Of a DNA stretch of 64,000 bases, positions 46,910-56,759 are shown in pieces (the stretch's first letter is position 1; each line of letters begins with the position of its first letter). The notes beneath the pieces are model-generated. The model was not told the origin of the DNA. It did no database searches and worked only from the letters and a program-made list of their open reading frames with translations. Location of the stretch: contig CM068388.1 of assembly GCA_034770075.1 (NCBI GenBank), positions 63,906,365 to 63,970,364 of the forward strand, read 5' to 3'. This stretch comes from Aralia elata. Lineage: Eukaryota > Streptophyta > Magnoliopsida > Apiales > Araliaceae. A program made the position numbers and the translations under genes.

Positions 46910-48055
46910 ATGCCGCCAAAAAGGTTCAGGGGTGAGGGTTCTTCAGCACCACAGACACGGGCTTTTGATCACAGTAAGTTTGTCAGTGCTGAGGCCGCTG
47001 AGCGATTTGACACCTTCATAGTGGGTAAGGCTCTGACGCCCGAGCGTGGCCTGCGACCTAGTTGGCGAGTGGATGGAGAGATGGGCGATCAGATTACTGA
47101 GAGAGAGTGGGACACTTTTATTGAGTAGCCCGAGGCAGCCGTGATAGCCATTGTCCAGGAGTTTTATGCTAATGCAAAGGACACGCCACCATATACTGTG
47201 ACTGTACGGGGCAGGACCGTACCATTCAGCGCCCAGACTATTAACGACTACTATACTTTGGACGCTCCTACTGTGTGCCAGTATACTGAGTTCCTGCGAT
47301 CCTCACCCGACTATGACAGAATTCTGGCCGACTTGTGCAGACCGGGCACCACGTGGGTTGCTAAGGGCAACAGAGGGGGTACATTCTTTCATAGCAAGGA
47401 GTTAAGCCTGTATGGTAAGATTTGGTATGCTTTTCTCTGCGCTAAGCTGATGCCCACGGTTCATGTTAGCGATGTTACAAAGGACAGGGCTGCCCTATTG
47501 TATTCTATAGTCATGGACTACACGATCGACGTGGGTCGCATCATTGAGGGTAACATCCGTAGGATCCTGAGAAGTAATGTGCATGGCGGGTTACCAAACC
47601 CATCTCTTATCTGCGGATTGTGACGGGCTGCAGGTGTTCAGTGGACCGAGGATGAGATTGTTCAGCAGCCTCTGCTGGTCTTGGACCATCGGCTGATCTC
47701 CAGATACTCAGTTTGGGACCAGGCAGAGTCACACCCGAGGGGTCGTGGATTTATTATTCAGCCCCAGGCAGATCCAGTGGATGCCCCTGCTTCACCTACA
47801 GATTCCAACTCTCAGCCGAGATCTCGTGTCAGCAGTCAGCTCAGAGATATGCAAATGCTGCTGGTACGACAGAACCAACGACTTGCAGAGAGGCAGGAGC
47901 ACATATTCAACTACACCACGAGCTTCAATGCAGTTCTGGCTGATCAGTTCGCGAGGCTGAATCCTGGAGGACCACCTATCCCATTCCCCGTGCCCCAGCC
48001 ACTTCCCCCCTATCCACCATCTGATGCTGAGGTTGAGGATATCAACCAACCATGA
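46910..48055 (+). pseudogene. Athila copy B extra ORF, two stops
   Basis: Same protein as 31549-32694 with the shared TAG after codon 72 (47126-47128) and a private TGA at 47621-47623 (TGC to TGA, after SLICGL). Further open to 48055 with the Pro-rich tail. Domain assignment as for copy A. Confidence 0.8.
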
Positions 48056-48092
48056 TCAGGGGAGTCCTCAGTTTTACATTTTGCACTCTTTA

Positions 48093-48130
48093 GACAATGA
48101 GGACATTGTCCATTTTAAGTTTGGGGGTGG
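48093..48130 (+). other. Internal hairpin plus PPT-like tract (Athila B)
   Basis: Identical to 32732-32769: stem GACAATG/CATTGTC, loop AGGA, then AAGTTTGGGGGTGG. Confidence 0.8.
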
Positions 48131-49316
48131 TTTTGCTATTGGTTTTGCTTTTTGCTATTTAGTAGTCGTTCCTTGTACTTCAGTTGGTTTAATGCTTTAG
48201 CATGGTAGTTATAGTTAGTATGCAGGTTTTCAAGTTTAAAGACAGTTTTTGAATGATGGTTTTTATTAAAAATAATCATGTGAAATATCATCAAAATGAC
48301 TTTTCTTGCTATGAATGCTTATTTCTATTAATGTCATTGGTTGATGATCATTGAACATAGTCATAATCTATTTTTCCTTTTGATTTTTGGTTTCTCAGCA
48401 TTATGTAGATCTGCATTTAGAAACCTATGAGCAGTGTATTTAAGGAAAGCCGATGATGACTTGGTAATCACTGTTTTAATGTCTTATGCACCTTGGATCT
48501 GAATTGCTATATTAGAAATGCTAACTCGTGCCTATTTCTCTTGAATTTTTAACCCTTGGAGTTCCTAATGCACATGGTATTGTTGTGGTTACGTGAGATT
48601 TTATATTCAACTCGTTGAAACTGTTGCTCATTAAAAGATAGGATAGTTTCGTAAAAAAAAAAAAAAAAAAAAATTTGCTTATTTACTGCTTCGATGTCTG
48701 TCTTAAATGCTGGTTATAATTGAAAATGAAATATAGACAGATATGAGCAAATCTTGACTAGTTTGTCCTTGTGGCCTTTGTCATTCGAACAAGTAAGCCC
48801 GTTGGAGCGTTTCTACGCTTGATGCCCTAAAACCATCTGGTTTGGGAGTCGTCGGTGGAAAGTTTGCTACATGGGTGACATTGAAAAGCCTAATGAAGAT
48901 AAACATTGCACAGGTCTAGATGTTAATAAAATATCATCGAGATGGAGCGTAAAACGCACTCGGTGATAGTTATAGAATCTAGCTAAATGGAATGTGAAAA
49001 TAGAGGCTAGTGAGCATGAGAGCTGCTAGCAGCTTGGCTATTAACTGTTTTATCTTCTTTTGAGCAATGTAGTTCTAGGATTGAATTGTAATCAGTGCGT
49101 GCTCTAACAGTCCTACCACACACACACACACTTAAGGGTTAAACATTTGGCGAAATTGTTGTGAGTTTCATTTCTGATAATCATTTGGTTGTGAGGTTGT
49201 TGTGTACTTGTTTTTAAATGTTGAGGCTGGATGTCCTTATCCTGACTGCTCTAGCGTAGAACTCTTGCATTTGCATTCAAATACTTGTGGCTTTGTGTGT
49301 TTTTCATTTCCTTTGT
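48131..49316 (+). other. Athila B 3' untranslated region
   Basis: Counterpart of 32770-33954; the A run is 21 bases here (48653-48673). No supportable ORF. Confidence 0.65.
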
Positions 49317-49356
49317 TTTGCTTGAGGACAAGCAAAGTCTTAAGTTTGGGGGTATT
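49317..49356 (+). other. Terminal hairpin and polypurine tract (Athila B)
   Basis: TTTGCTTG-AGGA-CAAGCAAA then TAAGTTTGGGGGTATT against the 3' LTR, as in copy A. Confidence 0.88.
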
Positions 49357-50963
49357 TGATGAGTGGGTTTTATACCTACGAATTAGATGTTTTCTAGACT
49401 CAATTCTCGGCTATCTTTAAGCATTTATAGCACCATTTCACTAGTTATTTCATTATTGTACAGGAAGCGACACTAAGTAGAAAACTGTGGAATTGTGGAA
49501 CTTTTGGGGGAAAATGTCAAGTACCAGCAGTAAGTATCATCGCCGGGGCGACAGCCTTAGGTTCATTTTCAGCGCCGGGGCGACACCATCGTCGGGGCGA
49601 CGTTACTAAGGCATTTCCTATCGCCGGGGCGACGTCGTCGCCGGGGCGGCACTTCGCAATGTATTTTTGTCGCCGGGGCGACAGAACGGGACAAGAGATA
49701 TGGCTGGCGTTTGTCACATCTGCTGGTAGTGGAGTTTCAGTGGAGCAAATTCGGGAGCACAATGGAAAGGGAAGGAGAGAGAGTAATCAGATTAGTAGCC
49801 ATCGAGGGAGTGGAGATTGAATCATTGAGTTTTTGCTACACATTTTGGAGGCTAGGGTTTGAGAGAAAAAGAAGAAGAACAAAGGAGCTAAAGGAAAGAT
49901 TATCAGAATTTCATCAACCAAAGAGGCTTGGAGCACGAAATAGGAAGCAAGAGCAACTCAAGAAGAACTACATCTCACTAATTCGGGAATATCATCACAA
50001 AAGGGGTGTATCTTCATTTGTTGTAGTTCTTTATTCTTACTTTGTTATTCCAAACCATGTACTATAATCAGTTTATGATGTTATTGAGATTAAATATGAG
50101 CTAAACTCTTCATTCTAAGATTGCAATGGAACCCAACTTGTAGCTTAAATTGAATGCTCTCTTTTGAATGGTAATTAGGCATTTTGTGAATTGGAGTTTA
50201 TAACCTTTGATTAAGGATTAATTGTTTGGCCCGTAATTACTTTGGTAACTTATATGGAATTGAGAGAGGAAGTATAAGTTGAGACCTAGTTATGAATTCA
50301 TGTGAAAATATGAGGTTCTTTATGGATAATGTATGAGATTATGTGACGTGAGTCTTATGTATTATTCTTGAGGGTTGACAATTTGATTGTATTTAGGATA
50401 GACATATACCTAAATACCACATGTATCCATTTGAGAATCATGCTTAATGATTTCTATTGTGAAAGTTGGTAATTGATAGAATGGTTAATGGGATTTTACG
50501 TGACATATGTCTTATTAATTGTTCTTGATATGGGATTCTTGTTTGTGTATAGAATAGAAATATATCTATACACCACAATAGGAAATACGTATTCGACCAT
50601 CGAGAGAGGCTTATATATACTTGTGATTTCTCGGATAGCAATTCTTATGTTCTAATTTACCAAACAAGAGAGAGTATGATGTTTAAATGAAGAGTTGGGG
50701 GATATTGTAATCTTAGACCTTTTTATCTTGAACTTTATCCGTGTTAGTAAAACCTTGTTTTCTAAATTTCCCTTATTTTAGTTTTAATCAACAACAAACA
50801 CAAACCATATTGTCATTGTTTAAATTGGATTGATTTTACATGCGATTGATATTTGGTAATTATTTAACATAATTCCTCGTGGGTTCGACACTTTACTTAT
50901 CTTATATTACTTGTGGACCGCGTATACTTGCGCGTGTTTTATTGATTGCGAAATCGACCAACA
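49357..50963 (+). repeat. Athila copy B 3' LTR
   Basis: 1607 bp, complete. It carries the 3'-type SNPs GATGTTTTC and GTACAGGAAGC and the GC-palindrome cluster at 49540-49683. Followed by the right target-site duplication ATAGT (50964-50968). Confidence 0.95.
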
Positions 50964-50968
50964 ATAGT

Positions 50969-51299
50969 ACGAAGATAAAACTCAGAAGGAGTTATAAATG
51001 ATGGGATACGAATTAAAAATTTGTGTTAAGCAAGGAGCAAGATAAGATTAGGATTATGTGGGTTTTAAATTGAGGACTCATGTTAGTGGCTGAGTTGTAC
51101 GATTCCTTATGTGGGTGGGGAATTTGTGCTTGGTTTGAGAACCACTTAGCTTCCTATATCGATATAGTGGTTGAGTTGAACAATTTCTTGTATGGACAAG
51201 AGATTTATCCTTGGTCTAACAACCACTTAACTTCCTATATTGATTAGTGGCCGAGTTGACCAATTCCTTGTATGGGCAGGGGATTGTGTTTGGTTCGAC
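50969..51299 (+). other. Gypsy B leader, second part, with 80-bp repeats
   Basis: Resumes the leader cut at 23186. From 51086 it holds two full units (51086-51166, 51167-51246) of an 80-81-bp tandem repeat opening GTGGYTGAGTTG and ending AACCACTTARCTTCCTATAT, and the first 53 bp of a third (51247-51299), which is interrupted by the next insertion and resumes at 59627. Confidence 0.85.
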
Positions 51300-54162
51300 T
51301 GTGACACTTCCAAATTCGGGTACTTCGTTTCCTCAAGATTTGGTGTTCACTATCCAAATACATCACATTATATCTAACTACCCATTCAAATATAAATGAA
51401 AACTCTTAATAAAATAGAAATCTCCCATTAAAGGGTTACAACATCTTTAACAAATAAGTCCCAGGTCATCTAACCTTAACATAACATCAATGCGGAAAAC
51501 ATACTTAAGTCTATTACATAAACATCCTTTAAACAAATACAACAAGTCTTTTTCACTTGTTTGCTTTTCCTTTGCCCTTACTAGTGGACGGATCGTCAAC
51601 TCTTTTAACTTTAGCTGCAATATTATTATGCAATGGTGAGCAACAATTGCCGAGCAAGTAACAGAATAAAAACAATAATAATAACATGCAAAATAATTAA
51701 TGGATATTGAATAATCGAAGATTCAGCTTTTGAGTCAAGAATGTAAGATGAGATTCAAAAGAACATCTGAGAGTCTTAAGACCACGAACTATGTCTCAGG
51801 TTATCAAGTATTTCTACTTTAAACCTTTAACAGTCGTAAGACTATATGGACCTTACTTCTCGTATTCATGGGGATCGGCCCTTTGTACCATGTATGTGCA
51901 CAACATCTTAACGCTAATGCGTAAATAAAATCTCCTGTATAAGGGTTGTTCATCTAAGTTTGACATCGGAGTCTGCACCAAAGGAAGTTTGGTTTGGATT
52001 TAATTCAATAACGTTTCTAGAATTTAGAATGCTCATCAACTATGGACTGGTCGAATCAATAAGGGTTCGCTAGTCAATCAACGTTCAATAAATATAAATG
52101 ATATTCGAGAATCAAAGACTCAATCTCACAAAAGATACAATTGAATGAAATAGAATTAAGAACTTGCTCAAGTAAGTAATAACATTATAAAGCTTGCATG
52201 ATAAAAGGATGAAGTTCAGGAACTTGCATAGAAATAATTAAATAAGGATAAGATACTTGCTTTCAACGAAATAAAAAGATTAAGAATAGTAAACTTGCTT
52301 TCGATGAAATAAAAGATTAAGGGTAGAAAACTTGCCTTGTGCGTAGATTACAAATTAAAATTCACGTTCTTTAATCAACCTATACATTCCGTTTATAAAA
52401 CAGTAACAATAATTAGTTACAGTATTATAAATACTTCAGGACTTATTCTCATCCAATATTCATTTTAATATCTCAATTGTTTTCTGGTTATCAGTCTCAT
52501 TTCAGGAATTGTAAGCCTAATTATAGCAATATCATACTTAAGAATTTCTAAAACTGAACGTTGAGTTAGGGTTCATCAATCTTTATATTCTATAATCAGC
52601 AAGTATATGCTTAGCATCCAACTCAACATCTAGGTATTCGTTCAACACATTAATCTAAGTTTTAAACATGCATAGGGTGACATAGTATAACTACAAAGAA
52701 AGAAAAATTTTAACACTTCCTGCACTGAGCTCACCGGGGCGAGAATTCCTCCATAAAATTTCTCGCCGGGGCGAGCCTTCGCCGGGTCGAGAAATTCCTT
52801 TAGAGTTTTCTCGCCGGGGCAAGAAAACTCAGTTCAATGAGCTCGTCGGGATGAGCTCCCGTCGGGGTGAGAAACTCAGTTCATTGAGCTCGCTGGGGCG
52901 AGAAACACGAAATCCAGATTCTGCAATTCACGAAGAACGTAGAAACAGGCCAAAAATTTCTAATCTTCTTATTCTTACATCAAATTAAAGATACTCAAAT
53001 ACTATAATTCATATATAATCATTACCCAAGCCTTCTAGCATGATTCTAATAACTTAAATCGTATAAACCATGAATCTAAGAATCAAAATTTGAGGTTTCT
53101 GTCATTTTATTAAAATTTCTTCAAATTTCATGAAATCACACATAACAAGTTTGTTATAACACCAAATTAATCCGTTTAAATCTTGTTTCCTTCATTTTTT
53201 ACATGAATAATCAAAATAAATTATCAATTTAACCGATTAACTTGCAACACAGACATCAATTTCATACATACAGTTCATATTCATATGTAACTACTCTGTA
53301 ACTTTCAGAACTTCCAATTAAAGGCGTAATCTCATAAATGAATCCAATTAAACAATTTATAAACATCATACAGTAAATTATACATGCATTTAAACAATTA
53401 TAAACAATTTACAATCAATTACACATGAAGATCTATTATCAGAAAACTTACAAACTACTTTCATGGAAGAATTTAAAACGTAAATTAAACTTAGTTAGAA
53501 GAATTACCTTCAATTAATAGTTTAGAATGCTAAGGAATGATGAGAAATTCTATAATTCTTTCAATTTCTTCTACAACTCCAATTCTCTCTCAATTTTCTC
53601 TCTGACTTGGTTTCTAAAACTGATGATGGAATTAACGTATCAATTAAATGTAGAGTATGGTAGTCAGTTAATCCCATAATGGGTTAACTGACTCCAACCC
53701 CCATTAAGGCCTCGTTTGGCTTGCTCCTTTTATCCTTCCTTCTAGTTTATTTTAATAAATTACTTATAATATAGTTCATGTCACACATTTAAATTAATTA
53801 AATAATCTCTTTTAAATCAATTAAATAAAATAGAATAATTCTATATTAAATCACATAGTCACATAAATAAAATTCTCCTTTATTAATAATGACAAATTAT
53901 TAAATCTCTAATTAATATTAAATTAATTAGAAATAACATTATGCTTATTTAAATAATGCATTCAATCAAATAAACTCAATTAAACACATACTTTAAATAT
54001 AAAAATTATCCACATCAATTTAATTAATGTAACACATATAATTAAATTAATCTATCACAAATTCATTAATTAATCAATTAATTCAATAATTAAATCATCG
54101 AAAAATATTTATTTAATTCAATATATATTTAAAAATAAATTACAAAAATCTCGTTCGTCACA
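51300..54162 (-). repeat. 3' LTR of minus-strand Tekay-like element
   Basis: 2863 bp; on the minus strand TGTGACGAACGAG...GTGTCACA. Contains a GC-palindrome cluster at 52729-52911. Confidence 0.93.
52729..52911. repeat. GC-palindrome cluster in Tekay-like 3' LTR
   Basis: About eight copies related to CTCGCC-GG-GGCGAG (perfect copy at 52762-52775), spaced by AT-rich sequence. The core is the same as in Athila. The other LTR has it at 58189-58372. Confidence 0.9.
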
Positions 54163-54198
54163 TCTTTCCCCCCTTAAAAGGATTCTGTCCCCAGAATC
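54163..54198 (-). other. Terminal hairpin and PPT (Tekay-like)
   Basis: On the minus strand: hairpin GATTCTG-GGGA-CAGAATC (54198 to 54181), 5 nt, then AAGGGGGGAAAGA (54175 to 54163) directly against the LTR. Confidence 0.88.
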
Positions 54199-54225
54199 AC
54201 GACTCAATTAATTCGTCCCGTTACA

Positions 54226-54265
54226 TTCTCCCCCCTCCCCTTACAAAGATTCTGTCCCCAGAATC
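54226..54265 (-). other. Second hairpin and PPT-like tract (Tekay-like)
   Basis: On the minus strand: an identical hairpin GATTCTG-GGGA-CAGAATC (54265 to 54248), 3 nt, then GTAAGGGGAGGGGGGAGAA (54244 to 54226). It lies 67 bp upstream of the terminal module and just after the integrase stop codon. Confidence 0.85.
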
Positions 54266-54289
54266 GCTACACAAAGACTAAACAAATAG

Positions 54290-55690
54290 CTATGGATAAT
54301 TTCTTTTCATCTGATCTTCGAGTTCCCACGTAGCTTCATCAGCGTTGTGGTTCCTCCAGATCACCTTAACAGAAGGTATAATTTTATTTCGTAGCACTTG
54401 TTCTTTCCTGTCAACTATCTGAACATGCTCTTCTTCATAAGACAAATCTTTCTCAACTTGCAGGGGTTCATATTCTATAACATGCTTGTAGTCGGGTTTG
54501 TATGGTCGTAACACCGAGACATGAAAGACATTGTGGATGTGTTCTAACGCTGGAGGTAGAGTTACCTCATATGCGACCTCATCAACTCTTCTTAACACTT
54601 CAAAGGGTCCAATGAACCTCGGGCTCAGTTTCTCCTTCTTACCAAAACGAATTTTCCCCTTCCAGGGAGATACTTTCAAGAAAACGTAGCTACCAGACTC
54701 AAACTCTCAATTTTTACGATGTTGGTCGGCATATTTCTTCTGCCTATCCTGAGCTACTATCAATCTTGACCTGATCACCTTGACAATTTTTGCGGTCTGT
54801 TGTACTAGTTCTGGTCCTAGCAATTGACGTTCGTCAACTTCATCCCAACATATTGGAGTTCTGCACTTTCTGCCGTACAACGCTTCATAAGGCGGCATGC
54901 CAATACTTGCGTGGTAACTGTTATTGTAAGCAAATTCCACCAACGGTAGATGATCATCCCAATTTCCCTTGAAATCCATGATACAGGCTCTTAACATATC
55001 ATCCAATGTTTGAATTATTTTTCCGCTCTGTCCGTCGGTCTGTGAATGGTATGTCGTACTCATACGTAACTGCGTTCCCATACATTCCTGTAGTCGTTTC
55101 CAGAAGTTCGACATGAAGTGCGGATCCCTATCTGAGACAATAGATATTGGAACACCGTGCCTCGAAATAATCTCTTTCACGTACAACTTTGCCAACTGAT
55201 CTAAGTTGAATCTGATCTTGATTCGTAAGAAATGTGCTGATTTCGTCAGTCGGTCCACGATAACCCATACTGCGTCGAAACCTTTTTGAGTCATCAGAAG
55301 ACCTACTACGAAATCTATGGTGATGTACTCCCATTTCCATTCTGGGATTTCTAACGGTTGTAATAGCCCACTTGGTCTCTGATGTTCTGCTTTAACTTTC
55401 TGACATGTCATACACTTGGCTACATAATTGGCAAAGTCTCTTTTCATATTCGGCCACCAAAAATACTGTCGGAGATCTTGGTACCTCTTCGTACTACCCG
55501 GAGGAATCGAATATCTTGAATTATGAGTCTCGCTCAAAATTTCCTCCTTAATCTCTGGTACTAGCGGAACCCAAATTCTTCCCTCGAATCTTAATACTTC
55601 CTCGTTATCCACTTTGAATTTCATTTCTTCACCTCCAGATATTCTTTTCCTGATTCTATCACATTCTTCGTCCTAAATTTGTGCTTCCAT
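54290..55690 (-). pseudogene. Integrase with chromodomain, inactivated
   Basis: Read in one frame with stops near 55676 and at about 54704-54706. The N-terminal zinc region keeps ETHNSRYS and CMTCQK, but the second His is Pro (SIPPGSTK). The core has TIDFVVG (Asp) and VSDRDPHF (Asp), but the catalytic Glu is Gly (TDGQSGKIIQ where SER is usual). The frame 54290-54679 is the C-terminal region (KLSPRFIGPFEVL) ending in a chromodomain (EEHVQIVDRKEQ, then VKVIWRNHNADEATWELED), which in chromoviruses directs integration to marked chromatin. The three changes make this integrase inactive independently of the stops. Confidence 0.92.
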
Positions 55691-55888
55691 TGTGTATAAT
55701 CACGCTGGAATTTACATCATTAACTACCATAAATATTTACACATAATTTAAAACTTCTCCTATCACGGCCTACTAAGGCGTCAAACCGCCTTCCTACATT
55801 CTTCCTCCATGATACGGAGCATCGTCCTGTGATCCAACATGTACCATGGCAAGTCCTCGAACTGGACTGGATACTGAAAAACTCGATC
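55691..55888 (-). other. Deletion junction zone
   Basis: Between the RNase H-integrase linker (DEECDRIRKRISGGEE just downstream) and the 5' ORF. The roughly 3 kb that would code for Gag core, protease, RT and RNase H are absent; the exact junction cannot be placed without an intact relative. Confidence 0.6.
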
Positions 55889-56527
55889 TTAGGCCCTATC
55901 AATCGTTGTTTGAAAAGTATAGTCCGTCTCCTCAATCTTAGCCTTCTTTGCCCGTTCGCCTTCTTCGGAAATCTCTGCACGTCGAGCGGTGTTCATCCAA
56001 GCATCCTCTGCTCTAGCATGTTCTGCTGACTCCTCACTCAGATCATCCTTCAGTTTTTGAATCTCAAGTTTCATCTTCTCATTCTCAGCTAAAAGGTCTT
56101 CCTTTTGGCTTTCTGCCTGAACTAACTTCCACTCCACGTCTCCAAGACGTATATCAAGATCCTCAATTTTCTCGTTCTTCTGGTCTATAATAGTCTGGTG
56201 TCTATTTGCCTGTCCCTCCAATTCTCTGACTCTATCCTGCAACTCTACAGTACGATCATACAATGCATCGCACATCTCAACATCGACAGAGGTAAGGGGT
56301 ACCTCCTCAGGATCCTTATCATCCTCCTCAGCCTCTGTCTCAACATCCTCAGAGTCCTCCTCTAAATCAAACTCGGGCTCATGCTCCTAACCCACAACAG
56401 TGATCAATGGAGATGGCTCTCTCTGTATCAACTGCTCCCGGATAACATGGATATCACGGGGCTCCTCCTCTCCAGCCACTCAGGGCTCAACATCCTTAGG
56501 CTGACTGAATCCTCTAACATCCGACAT
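55889..56527 (-). pseudogene. Acidic coiled-coil N-terminal gag region
   Basis: From ATG at 56527 (MSDVRGFSQPKDVEP), with stops at about 56482 and 56390 and then open. An acidic stretch (DLEEDSEDVETEAEEDDKD) is followed by a long heptad-type coiled coil (about 55920-56270: RTVELQDRVRELEGQ, QKNEKIEDLDIRLGDVEWKL, ENEKMKLEIQKLKDD). It lies where gag starts, 218 bp behind the PBS. I do not recognise it as a standard Gag domain; it may be an N-terminal extension or a separate ORF. Confidence 0.6.
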
Positions 56528-56744
56528 CCTGACAATAAAGTTTAAATTTTAATTAATACTCGGCACTAGTCGTAGCACATAGGTTGTTAACACATAAGCA
56601 CATAGCACATAAACTCTTTTATTATCTTTAATAAATTCTGTAATTCATTTCTTAGAAATCGATAAGAGTTTATCACCACTATGTTTTCTATCTCTTAAAA
56701 GGCTACTACCCTAAGGTTTTCCCACCTAAGGTTCATAACCTACA

Positions 56745-56756
56745 GCTCTAATACCA
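56745..56756 (-). other. Primer binding site, tRNA-Met (one mismatch)
   Basis: TGGTATTAGAGC on the minus strand, three bases from the LTR; one substitution from the canonical TGGTATCAGAGC found in gypsy B. Confidence 0.85.
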
Positions 56757-56759
56757 ACC

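Larger units (their letters stand above)
35456..50817 (+). repeat. Tandem segmental duplication, unit B
   Basis: 15362 bp, collinear with unit A. The third occurrence of the breakpoint hexamer GTTTAA is at 50818-50823, after which the Athila LTR runs on normally to its end at 50963. The 9-bp excess over unit A is accounted for by changes in homopolymer length that I can locate one by one. Confidence 0.93.
38542..50963 (+). mobile_element. Athila-lineage Ty3 element, copy B (both LTRs complete)
   Basis: Complete from TGATGAG (38542) to ACCAACA (50963), 12.4 kb, flanked on both sides by ATAGT (38537-38541 and 50964-50968). It is the tandem duplicate of copy A plus the original right end. Several private lesions break gag, pol and the extra ORF, so it could not act autonomously. 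Confidence 0.96.
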
